A DNA stretch of 64,000 nt. It comes from Erythrophleum ivorense. Taxonomy: Eukaryota > Streptophyta > Magnoliopsida > Fabales > Fabaceae. The notes beneath the pieces were generated by a model, which worked only from the letters and a program-made list of their open reading frames with translations, searched no databases and had not been told where the DNA came from. This document shows, piece after piece, positions 36,201 to 46,312 of this stretch. A program made the translations under genes and the position numbers. The stretch is from the NCBI GenBank assembly GCA_026724425.1, contig JAIUCV010000089.1:1178001-1242000 (forward strand). Reading direction: 5' to 3'. How positions within the stretch are numbered: position 1 is the first letter of the stretch; each line of letters opens with the position of its first letter.

Positions 36201-37460
36201 CTATATAACTACCCACATGTTGATGATGGTTGAGAAATTTAAAATGTAATAGATCTAAGGAGATATGGGGGAGATTAAGGATAATAGGGACAAAATATGG
36301 TTGATTGGAGGATCTGAAGAAAAGTATAGCTTGAGATACAGTGGGTTATAATCTCAATCAGTTAAAATTGCTGCTTCTTGTTTTGTTACATTTTTTTTCC
36401 CTGAAAGCATTATTGACTGTGACAATTTGGTTTTAAAATTCTTGTTAATTGCTGAGAAAGGATGCACAAATCAAAGTCATAGAAATGCGAGAACAAACCA
36501 AAACAAACTTATAGGAATGAAGCAAAATACCTAACTACTTGCCTATTATGAAGCATTGAATAGAAAGCTATGAAGCTGGGGCTCATCAGCACCTAGGCTT
36601 ACCGAGATTCTTTCATGGCCCCATCTGGTTCCTTCGATAAATTAAATTTTAACTTTTTATCTTATTTTCAGATGGGGATCAGTCTATAGGTTGGTTACAG
36701 ATATTACTGATAAAAATTTGAGGAGAAAGAAAGATTAGTGATAAGCCATAGTTGGAGGAACAGCCAATCATTGTAGACTGTAGGATTACGCTTTAAATAA
36801 CAAGTTTAGCATGCCTTTGAAAATATGTAACTAGAATACACGGTGCTTAAGTTGCTGCTTACTATGTTTTATATTTCTTAAGATTCTTCGGTTGTGGGTA
36901 GCGTTGTTGAAAGTCTCAAAACTTGTGGGCTGGTTCGTGCTGCTGGAGTTGCAACCTCTTTGACCAATTCTGGACAACAGTGGTAAGTTAGAAGCATTAG
37001 AGATTAAGTACATGTTAATGTTATGACTTATGGGACTTCGTGAATAGGGACTTCCCAAATGGTTGGGCCCCAGTTCAACATATGATAGTTGAAGGTCTGG
37101 TGAAATCTGGGCTGAAAGAAGCAAGTTTATTGGCGGAAGAAATTGCAATGAGATGGGTCACAACCAACTATATTGCCTACAAGAAATCGGACGCGATGCA
37201 TGAAAAATACGACGTGGAGCATTGTGGAAATTTTGGAGGTGGGGGTTTATATGTACCCCAGGTATGGACGACTCACAACCTTGCATTTTCCTTCGCATTC
37301 ACGAAAACATATTTTAAATGTTTTATTGCAATCAATGCAGACTGGTTTTGGATGGTCGAATGGAGTTGTGCTTGCATTCTTGGACGAGTTTGGATGGCCT
37401 CGAGATCGGAATATTGATTGTTCATCGATTTCCTCAGAAATAGAAGACATTGGCAATTGA
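30300..37460 (+). CDS. Trehalase-like GH37 protein, copy 2 (two substrate-contact residues changed)
   Basis: Tandem paralogue of the upstream trehalase. Exons: 30300-30931, 33724-33843, 34339-34454, 34597-34697, 34777-34886, 35137-35209, 35296-35460, 35556-35643, 36883-36982, 37048-37261, 37341-37460; phases agree and give 612 residues without stops. Catalytic Asp353 (SGWDFSTRW) and Glu554 (HEKYD), PGSRFRELYYWD, RPE and QQWDFPNGWAP remain. LNGAR is LTAAR (Thr241, Ala242; 33812-33817) and GGGGEY is GGGGLY (Leu569; 37247-37249). In E. coli TreA the equivalent Asn196 and Glu511 contact the sugar. The N-terminus starts at an ATG (30300) that is only an upstream ORF in copy 1; a 2-base deletion near 30360 brings it into frame and gives MSASRIAGFRQWRTFYSFF. 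Met35 (30402) is an alternative start. Exon 8 lacks one codon. Retained frame argues against simple decay; activity is doubtful. Confidence 0.88.
30943..32640 (+). repeat. Direct repeat pair around insertion in trehalase copy 2 intron 1
   Basis: The intron start (CTTACTTTTACTCCACCGTTGATACTACATAACTAAATCCTTAG, about 30943-31015) reappears at about 32558-32635. A further block (CACAATTCAATCTCAGGAATCAAATACCTTGATAATCAG, 31232) matches the second copy at 32616. Copy 1 has this sequence once. The intron is 2.8 kb against 0.9 kb in copy 1, so a local duplication plus insertions enlarged it. Confidence 0.75.
31530..31961. mobile_element. hAT-type MITE with intact target-site duplication
   Basis: Element of 432 bases with terminal inverted repeats TAAAGGTGT (left) and TAAGGGTGT (right, read inward). 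It is flanked by a perfect 8-base duplication ACTTTGAA at 31522-31529 and 31962-31969. The GGGTGT..CATGATxxxCACCC ends and internal GGGCC/GGGTTGGG words are typical of plant hAT MITEs. There is no coding capacity. It sits in intron 1 of trehalase copy 2 and is absent from copy 1, so it inserted after the duplication. Confidence 0.8.
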
Positions 37461-37600
37461 AGTTGAGCGCACATTCTACTTGTATTGTTTTCGCTCTTGC
37501 TACTTGCATTGTAATTCAAGTTGAACACACACTCTACTCGTATTGTTTACGCTTTTGCTACTAGCAGTGTGATTGAGGTTGAACCTCTCACATTTTAGTG
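37460..37600 (+). repeat. 58-bp tandem repeat in the 3' region of trehalase copy 2
   Basis: AAGTTGAGCGCACATTCTACTTGTATTGTTTTCGCTCTTGCTA (37460) is followed by a similar unit starting AAGTTGAACACACACTCTAC at 37518 and a partial third, AGGTTGAACCTCTCACAT, at 37576; the period is 58. Copy 1 has a single unit directly after its stop codon, so this is a later expansion in the probable 3' untranslated region. Confidence 0.75.
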
Positions 37601-37717
37601 CTAAATAATTTTAAACACACTCTATTTCTTCCCCATCCTATTTTAAATCATTGGCATCGTACCTTTACTGGCAGTTTGCTGAGGATCCATGGAGCGTGGT
37701 GATCAAAGCCAGATCAT

Positions 37718-39878
37718 GTGCTGCCTTTAATCTTGGCTCCCGAAAAAGGGGGGAAAAAAAAAGCATGGCATGTTTGATTATGTTTTTATTTTAATGTTTT
37801 CAAAACAGATATTTTTTAAAATAAATTTTTAAAATTAAAAAATCTGTTTAAATTATTATTTTAAAAAATAATTATTTTTTATTTTTTATATTTTGCAGAA
37901 TAAAAGTTATAAAATATCTAAACAATGTTTGGATTTTTTTTTTATTTTTAAAAATAAAATTATATTTTTTTGTTTTATAAAACATTTCATTAAAATTATA
38001 TTATCAAATAAGTTTTTTTATTTTTTTGTTCTTAAAAATAAAAAAATTATTTTAAAAACAAAAAATCAAATAAGCCTGTAGGTTCCAACTCTGTTTTTCA
38101 AAGAAAAAATTCACATTTTGACAGTTGTTTTATATTGAAGAAAAAAAAAACTAAAATGAAAAGTACTGCTGGGGTTTCAGGAAAAGACAAGCATGGAAAG
38201 GAGGCACCATACAAGTGAATATTTTTAGGGGCTAGAGCTCGATTGGTAACGGTGGGTCTCTATCATGACCTTGGGCAATGCAGTAGAAAAACTAGTATCG
38301 GTTGTTGTGAAGTGTGATCCCTGTTGGGACTGTAGCTAGGCTCTCACTTTTTCTGCAAGACACTACGCGCATGACACGGATGAAATGGAAATCTTCGAAA
38401 AATGGGATTTTTAATTAATGGGTCTGGTAGGCTTGTCCTTTTACATTCCCATCCGTTCCAATTCCATAGTCTACTTTTTCTTTCCTTTTTCTTTTTTCTA
38501 TCCGCTGGTGGAGATGTGTCCAACCCCTCCTTACCAATCAACAAATGTCAGATATTATATGGTAATCAGACGAGGAATAAAATAAACAAATTATAATGAA
38601 AGGGGTGGAAGGATGATTAGTATCACTAAATGATAGTTTATAGTTTAAGTAGATTGAGAAACTCGAAAAGCTAAAATCCTAAATCTAAGGATGCGGGTCC
38701 TCTAAGATTCGACCTTAAACAAAAGAGAAAGAGAGGCAATCATTGAAGAATTGAAGTATTCAAATGACGCCACTACGAATAACAAAACACAAGCCAAATG
38801 GGTACGAGTCTTTAAACTATAGATAGCCACCCTATAGAATGAGTGAATGGCAAGTAAATCGCGTCCCGTGTTCAATTTTATATGCAAATTGATTGATCCA
38901 TGGAATTTGCACTTCCTCTTGATTCCACTGGTCAAATAAAGCTTGCTAACTAATCACCCAAAGCAGAGGATATGATTGATGATTGTGATTACTAAAGAAA
39001 TGCATACAGGATCTATGGCTTTATCTGATGGGTTTTGTGTTTATATGCAGGAGACAAAATTAAAGAGAAAGCAACTTTTAGCTACGGGGAGAGGTGATAT
39101 ATATATATATATATATATATTAGACATGATTGAACTAGATAAACTTGTTACTAACTAAGTATTTCATAAAAAAATGACCCACCGGCTACTCCTTATGCTC
39201 AAGCAATTTCTAATTACCTTTTGGAAATCTTTTATATGTATTGTTTGGTAACAGGTCTTACATGTTCTTCATTAGTTACTAACCATAGCTATAATATACA
39301 CAAAACTCATCGTACAATTAGGAAATTAATTAGGTCATGGAACTGTGCCTTCCGGACCAGCGGATGGGTATGGTGAGAAAGAACGTGAAAAAGGTGGAAT
39401 TGTATACCCAATACCCTTTCTATTTTGGAAGGGATAAATGTGACTTTGCAAGGAGATAAGTAAAATAGGAGACACATTATATAATACAGGTAAATGTCAT
39501 GGAGAATTTAATTTTTTGAAAGGTTAAGGTTTTTAATTATTATTTAAAAACATTATATAAAATAATTTTTTAATTATTATACACAAATTTTGAGATAATT
39601 GAACAGCTCTCAATTCAAATGCTAATAATAAAATCCAATCTTATGCATTTGTTTGCCTATTATCAATATCAATATATTATATAAAAATTCATGCGAGTCA
39701 CAACTTATAAACAATGCAATCTCTATAAGTTACGCATCATGGTATTGTTGATGTTTCATACCCAAACAGTATATATTCGTATGGTTATTATTTACACAAT
39801 TTTTTTTTAAATAATTTTTTTTTGGGTTTCACGGATTATTTTTTTAATCTTTTTCACATCTTGTAAGGGATAGAACTA

Positions 39879-39921
<43 letters not shown>

Positions 39922-40820
39922 GAGGAAGTGTTGCACCATAATCTTGATTCTTGAAAAGAAAAGGAAGACAAGTCGAAGTTGTAATTCGCTTAATTATTGT
40001 GTGTTTGTTTGATTGGCGCGTGTACAACACAACCTAAGTGGGATTAGACATTTGGTAATTTGATGTTACTGGATTAAAAAATGGATAGGAAAAAGAGGGT
40101 CTGAAGTTTGAGGGAAGGAAGAGAAGAGGTAAGAAGGTGTGAGAAGTAAAGTGTATTCCGAGGAACGCGAGACTCGAGGATTGACGGATAATGAATGTGT
40201 AATTAAGTGATCAGATGGGAAGAAAGTGAAACGTGGAATTCTGAAGGCACCGCACGTGAGATTCACTTGCACAATCCATTGGTAATTTTATATAAGTTTC
40301 TGAATCTTGGTTTAAAGGATTTAAAGTGTTAAATATGAACAATTGGAATATTTTGAGAAAAAGAGAGGATATTGAGATAGGAAAAGAAAAGCGTGGTGGG
40401 AGTAGCACCGAGAAGATTTAAATTTATTGAAGAGCTTTTTGTATTATTTGGGAGACAGAGAGTGGTGAAGTGGAGACTTGGTTGGTGGCACAATTGCATA
40501 ATTGAGTTGGAAGAAGAGAGGAGTAGCAACCGAGCAGAGGTAGAGGGCATAAAAGTCACTTTGAAGACATTAATATTAAAGAAAGAGCGCGTCGGGATCG
40601 GATCTGAATATGTATGAGGAAGAGACCTAATAATTAAATTAAGTGTTATCCGATAATTAGAGCTGGAGAAGGTCAAATCTGAAGCATTGAATATTTATTT
40701 AATAGAGGGAACAGGACTAAGACTAGCTATCCATCCTTGTTCGCCGCTCCATCATCTCTCACACTCACACTATCACTATCCCTATGTGAATTAAGGCTCT
40801 TTCACTGCATAAGAAACCTC
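37718..40820. other. Intergenic between trehalase copy 2 and the SDR gene
   Basis: No gene recognised. The stretch 37800-38080 is nearly pure A/T with long A and T runs. Microsatellites: (TA)n at about 39098-39120 and (ATT)n at 39879-39921. 38225-38340 is less AT-rich, with no convincing frame. Confidence 0.45.
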
Positions 40821-40842
40821 ATCGGAATCGGAATCGGAATCG
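40821..40842 (+). repeat. (GGAATC)n hexamer repeat in the SDR 5' leader
   Basis: ATCGGAATCGGAATCGGAATCGG precedes the SDR start codon by about ten bases. It is a short three- to four-copy hexamer repeat, probably transcribed as part of the leader. Confidence 0.7.
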
Positions 40843-40851
40843 GCAATCAAT

Positions 40852-43231
40852 ATGGTGGACACCCTGAAGCACCTGCTGGGCTCCCCAGGCTCATCGGGGT
40901 TTGGCTCCAACTCCACCGCCGAACAAGTCACCGAAACCGCCTCCTCTCATCTCCCATCTCTCACCGCCATCATTACCGGTACTTTCTTAATTTCTTAATT
41001 TTAACGTATGAGTGAAATATTAAAATTGGTCTGGTGGTTGTTACGCAGGAGCAACGTCTGGAATAGGAGCGGAAACGGCGCGGGTTCTGGCGAAGCGAGG
41101 TGTGAGGTTGATTCTGCCTGCTCGAACCCTGAAAGCTGCGGAGGACGCTAAAGCTCGTATCCTCTCCGAGTCTCCTCACTCCCACATCATTGTTATGCCC
41201 CTCGATCTTAGTTCTCTCCACTCTGTTCGCACCTTTGTTTCCCACTTCCATTCCCTCCGTTTACCTCTCAATCTTCTCATGTACTCTTTCTCTCTTCTAT
41301 TTTCCCTTCCCTTCTCATCACCCATTACTTACTCACTATTCCATATTCTTCTTCTTTGTAGAAACAACGCCGGAAAGTTTGCGCATCACCACGCAATCTC
41401 CGAAGATGGATTTGAGATGACCTTTGCCACTAATTATCTAGGTAATAAAATCAAACAGCATAGTGGAGTATACTAATAGTATATAGATTTTGATTCAGTT
41501 GAGTGTAACCATGAAATGGGACGTGGCAGGTCATTTTCTGTTGACAGACTTGTTATTGAAGACAATGGTGGAAACGGCAGAGAAGACGGGGATCCAAGGA
41601 AGGATCGTCAACGTGTCTTCCAACGTACATGGCTGGTTTTCCGGCGACATTATCCGATATCTGGCTCTTATTACCCGCAACAACAGGTAATTAATTAAGG
41701 TGCTCGCAAAACGACAGTCTAAACAAAACAAATGGGGTTTGACTTCTCTGGTTTCATTTGTCTGTGTCTCCCCAGCCATTACGACGCCACACGTGCTTAT
41801 GCTCTGTCCAAGCTCGCTAACATGTTGCACGCCAAGCAACTTGCTCTCAAACTCGAGGTTCATCCATCTATCTATAAATAAATCAACCACCAATCATTAA
41901 TTTCTATTATAAAATAATTAAGAAAAAAAGTCAATTTTGTTGTTTTCCCCTCTTCCTAAGCTTAGCACGTATGTTTTTTGGTCTTGATAAAATGATCTCT
42001 CGTCCTGTGCAGCAAATGGAGGCCAACGTGACCGTGAATTGCGTTCATCCGGGGATCGTGAGGACCAGACTCACCAGGGAACGTGAAGGATTACTCACAG
42101 GTTCCAAATGGCAACCACCCATCTCCACTTTATTACGTCCTTCAATTTGCTTATTTTAAAATCTCTGATAATTATTCATTCAAATTTTTATATATTGCAG
42201 ATATAGCGTTCTTTTTGGCTTCGAAACTCTTGAAAACCATTCCCCAGGTAACACTTCAAACTTGTATTTCTGTCCTCCGTCTCGGCTATTTATGTTTAAT
42301 ATATAGAATAAGTAGAAAATCACAAAACAGTGCATATTTATTATTAACCTAAATTGCATAAAATTCTTTAAATTTTAAATTGTGTAAATAATTTTGAGTT
42401 TTAAAATTTGATAATAAATTCTCTTAAAATTTTTAAATTTGTAAAGATAGCTGACTTGTGTGTTAATTTGTTATTTTATTAATAGAGTAGGATATATCAA
42501 GTGATAATAAATTTCATAAATTTTATTTTATCTTTTTAGTTTAACTAACCCTTTGAACTAAATTATAGCAGACAATCTTGAAGAATGTTCAGAAGATCTA
42601 AAACGACTAAATTCTCTTTGAATGGTCTAAATTTTTAAAAAAAAAAAATGGCTTTTTTTAATATAAATCATTATTTTTTTTAAGGTTGATACCTAAAAAA
42701 TTATTTTTATTTTATGTTTTACAATTTAAAAAATAATAAATAAAATAATTTTTTAATTTAAACTATCTAAAGAAGATTTGGAGAGTACATTAGTTTGGAT
42801 AGAAAATTTCAGTTTTAAATAATTTTTTTAAGATATTATGTTTTATTAATAAAATAATAGATTAATGACAAAAAAATTATTTGTATAAATTTAAAATTTT
42901 AAAAAAATTTATTGTTAAATTTTAAAAGATTATTTATATATAATTTAAAATTTAAAAAGAATATAAACAATTGAACCTTATTATTATATATTTTTATAGA
43001 AGACTAAGGTTGGCGTAAAATGAAATTTAGGCTGCTGCAACGACATGTTACGTGGCGACGCATCCGAGGCTGTTAAATGTGTCCGGCAAGTACTTTGCTG
43101 ACTGCAATGAAGCTTCCACCTCAAAATTAGGATCCAGTTCAACGGAAGCCGCAAGGTTATGGGCTGCCTCCGAATCGATGATCTCTAAGGGTCCCAAAGC
43201 CCTCCTTGATCTCCTCGAAAACGGTGAATGA
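40852..43231 (+). CDS. Short-chain dehydrogenase/reductase, TIC32-like
   Basis: Rossmann-fold NAD(P)-dependent oxidoreductase of the classical SDR family. The group includes TIC32, a chloroplast inner-envelope protein with NADPH-dependent dehydrogenase activity; substrates are mostly unknown. Eight exons: 40852-40978, 41049-41280, 41362-41441, 41530-41686, 41776-41857, 42013-42100, 42201-42247, 43031-43231, all GT-AG, 337 residues. Cofactor motif TGATSGIG at 42-49, NNAG at 121-124, catalytic Ser177 in NVSSNVH, and YALSK with Tyr207 and Lys211. The HPGIVRTRL segment follows, as usual. The N-terminus MVDTLKHLLGSPGSSGFGSN matches plant paralogues and has no clear transit peptide. The C-terminus ends LLDLLENGE. 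The gene looks intact. Intron 7 holds an inverted-repeat element. Next to trehalase, the same neighbour relation as remembered for Arabidopsis chr4. Confidence 0.93.
42363..42962. mobile_element. MITE-like element with ~120-bp terminal inverted repeats in SDR intron 7
   Basis: The left arm 42363-42484 (ATTCTTTAAATTTTAAATTG .. TTATTTTATTAATA) is matched by the reverse complement of 42844-42962 (ATTCTTTTTAAATTTTAAATTA .. TTATTTTATTAATA) along nearly its whole length, with small gaps. The internal 360 bases are AT-rich and non-coding. It makes up most of the 783-base intron. Target-site duplication was not resolved because the flanks are low-complexity. Confidence 0.7.
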
Positions 43232-43607
43232 AATATCTGGATATATGGCACACACCAACCAACTACTATATGTTTTTGGTTTAGAAAAGTAGTATAAATA
43301 CAAATATACCGGTAACTGGTTTAGCATTTGAGTAGTATTAAGCAGGGTACAAATAATTAAGACACTGTAAATGACCTAGACTAAGCGTCAGAAAACCTGA
43401 TAAAGCTTAAATTATTTTATATGGGGTTAGTTTACAATATTTGTGCTTTAGTTAGATTAGATTGCCACAATGATGATAAGATGATTATATGGTGGTTTAG
43501 GCTGTACATAGTATTAAATAATAGGGGTCTTGATTAGAGGTGAAAGTGCTTGGAAAACTCTGATTGTACATTTTTCTTTTATATATTAAGAAACTTTGAT
43601 TGTATTT

Positions 43608-43640
<33 letters not shown>

Positions 43641-45054
43641 ATCTGGGAATAGTATGAAGAAAATAGAGGGAAAATTTCGATTGAAGTCGTTATGAGTGGA
43701 CAATAAGAACATGGGGTCGGTCTTCCCCACGTGGTTGTTGATTTTGGAAGAGTATCTTTCTCATGCTGTTTGCATGGGACCTACTAACATGCGCCTGTGG
43801 TGGGAGAGAAGGCGTGCGTTTAAAGAAACCAAATCTGTTGACGTTAAATCATGATCGTCAATTTTAATTCAAGAATAGGGATTTGTACTGCCATTGGACA
43901 CCGAATGTATATGAACAGTTATCTCATGTACTTGCTTTCTCATCAACTTTAGTCTCTCTTCTTTTTTTTTTTTTTTAAGTATTTTGATTGGGATGATGAA
44001 TGAATGGCGGTCCATATTAATTTATAGAAAATGAAATTGTTGGAAACAACCTATTGGTAAATATTGATCTTAAATCAGTTTATAAGACCCAAAAAAAAGG
44101 ATACTATTAATAGGATGTTCGGAATGGAGATGGTGGAAGAGAAGGTGGTGAATGGTGATGGCCGCCGGCCGGGGGGGAGGGGGGGGGGGGCCTGTGAAGG
44201 CGCTATGATATGACATGTTTCAATTCAATAGAGCTTCCTTGGGACGCGGCCGAAAAGTTAATAGCTTATTAATTAGTGGCTGGTGGGGTCATTTAATGGG
44301 AAGAAAGTGTTTGGTCAAAAACATAATAAGGAAGTTGTTGTCTGGTTAGTCGTAGAAAAAGTATTGTTTAAAAATTAAGTATAAAAATAAAAAAATAATA
44401 ATAATTTTGTGAATAAAAATATTTATATTTTTTAATAATTAAATATTAATTAATAAATAATATTAAATAATAATTATAAAATTAAAATTAAAATTTTAAT
44501 AATTTTTTTTATTTTTTAACCGACTATCATATAGGTTGGTACTGTTTTATTAATTTTGTATAATATTTATTATATTTTTATAATTATTATTTAATAATAT
44601 TATTTTTTTAAAAATAAAATGAGTTATTTTTATCTTTAAAGTTATCTTTTATTATTATTTATAGAAAAATCTTTTTCTATTTTATGTATCAATAAATCAG
44701 TGTCCAATATTGTAAATCCCTTGCGGAAATTGAAATTTTGAAATGGATCACCATATTTCCAGAGTCAGAGCAGGAAGTCAAACGTACTAACTAGTAAATT
44801 CACTTGCAGAAGCTTTAATTTGCAGCTGTGTCCTACCTCGATTGGTATCTACATTTTTTTAGTGATAAAAATAGAAATAGAAAGATAAATAAAACATAAT
44901 AAAAATATTATATTTGATAAAAAATAAAAAAATATTTGTATTTATTTATTTGATTAGATAAAAATAAAATAAAATAAAAGGTTAAAAAAATGACAAAAAT
45001 ATCATCACCCGCATGTTTCCTTCCTTGTCATTTTAGTGATGTCACAACTCTATG
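43232..45054. other. Intergenic after the SDR gene
   Basis: No gene seen. It contains (TA)n(TG)n at about 43605-43640 and a G-rich island at 44161-44192 (GCCGGCCGGGGGGGAGG followed by a G12 run). It also has an AT-rich block, 44540-44640, that shares TTTTGTATAATATTTATTATA with 63450-63480. Confidence 0.5.
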
Positions 45055-45061
45055 TATATGT

Positions 45062-45080
45062 ATATCTATATATACACCTT
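45062..45080 (+). promoter_or_regulatory. Possible TATA box and promoter
   Basis: TATCTATATATACACC resembles a plant TATA box, followed about 40-80 bases later by a pyrimidine-rich leader-like stretch (CTCCCATCTCTCTTG). It lies upstream of the 45635 reading frame, with a potential leader intron (donor near 45194, acceptor at 45630). Weak motif-based call. Confidence 0.25.
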
Positions 45081-45634
45081 TCATTTATTTGTATTTTCAT
45101 CACTTGCCCATCACTCCCATCTCTCTTGTTCAACTCTTGTTATTCGTCGAAGGTTTAAGTTTTTCGCAATTTTTTCTTTCATAAAATTCATAGGTACGCT
45201 GCTTAGCATTACAATTTTGATAGGAATATTTTTTATTTGTTTTATTTTTTCATCATGATATTTTATTTTATTTATTTATTTTCAATGAAAATTCTATAAG
45301 AGCTAAAAGGAATTTTTTTTGGATAGCCTTAATTTTTATTTTATAATAATAATGTAATAATATATTATAATTTTTTAATTCTTATTTTACTAATATATAT
45401 ATATCACAATAATATTCCATTTGTTATGATTATTAGGAAAGATTTGTTTTTAGAATAATTAACCAAATATTAATAACTCCTACAATAGTTGTTACTGTTA
45501 ATAGGAGAAATAGATATATATATATAAGTTATTATATAATTTATCTTATATGTTATTTTACAATATATGTATATAATATGTGAAGTAGTGCCATATAGAG
45601 TTAATTGGATTTTATTTGAATATAATCTAGTAAC

Positions 45635-46018
45635 ATGAAGCATATTGAAGCTAAAAACGAAGAAAGTGGTTATGAAAAAGAGTTAGTCCATTTTGCAAAA
45701 CTTCAAGCTAATATTCAACACACCACAACTATACTTGAAGGCTATAAGAATCATGGACAAAAGATCCAATGTGCAAATTCTTATTTAAAGGCTTTGAAGG
45801 ATGATATTAAAGCAAAATTATTCTCTTTTAAGCAAGATTGCATTAAATTGGAAAACTATCTTGTTATATTGTTTGCAAATTACATGAAAACTAAAGAAAA
45901 TCTTACAAATGCATCTGTGGTTGCAGGTAATGCAATTTGCTTGAAAGATAAAAAATTTGCCCTAGAAAAACATGCTAAGGAAGCATTTAAAAAGACACAC
46001 GAATTAATAGATAACTAA
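45635..46018 (+). CDS. Hypothetical 127-aa helical protein
   Basis: Uninterrupted ATG-to-TAA frame of 127 codons in DNA where neighbouring frames are full of stops. The protein is Lys/Glu-rich (MKHIEAKNEESGYEKELVHF .. EKHAKEAFKKTHELIDN). It has heptad-like spacing of hydrophobic residues over residues 15-60 and 95-125, suggesting coiled coils, and no signal peptide. Family not recognised. It may be a real small gene, possibly with a leader intron ending at AATCTAG just before the ATG, or the coiled-coil tail of a decayed transposon protein, since transposon remnants lie downstream. The run of 127 sense codons in such AT-rich DNA favours past or present selection. Confidence 0.4.
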   Translation: MKHIEAKNEESGYEKELVHFAKLQANIQHTTTILEGYKNHGQKIQCANSYLKALKDDIKAKLFSFKQDCIKLENYLVILFANYMKTKENLTNASVVAGNAICLKDKKFALEKHAKEAFKKTHELIDN

Positions 46019-46273
46019 GTATATGTTAATTTAATCCTGATTAAGTTGATAAATTATGAGAAACTTATTATTATATTACTTAATGCACTGTTCATTTTTT
46101 TCTTCCTATGTTTTAGTGCATGAAATTTATTTTGTTAAACCATCCTTCTAAATTGAAGTCCAAATTTGAGTTCTCTATTTGTCATTATCTTATCTAATGA
46201 TATGCACTTTTTCCTTCATCATTTATATAATACAATTAGTCAAAATCTCTTGATTTACATAGAATTGGTTAAT

Positions 46274-46312
<39 letters not shown>

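Larger units (their letters stand above)
29472..37717 (+). repeat. Segmental tandem duplication, unit 2
   Basis: Direct-repeat partner of the 22588-29450 unit, separated from it by only about 20 bases. It is about 1.4 kb longer, mostly because of extra DNA in trehalase intron 1. It ends at the same GCCAGATCAT word that ends unit 1. Exon divergence is low: 3 of 55 residues differ in exon 7 and 1 of 33 in exon 9. Introns carry more changes. Confidence 0.93.

Noticed and set aside
38225..38340. Possible tRNA or SINE (GCTCGATTGGTAAC .. GTGTGATCCC)
   Set aside because: A- and B-box-like words are about 80 bases apart and no cloverleaf forms; too weak.
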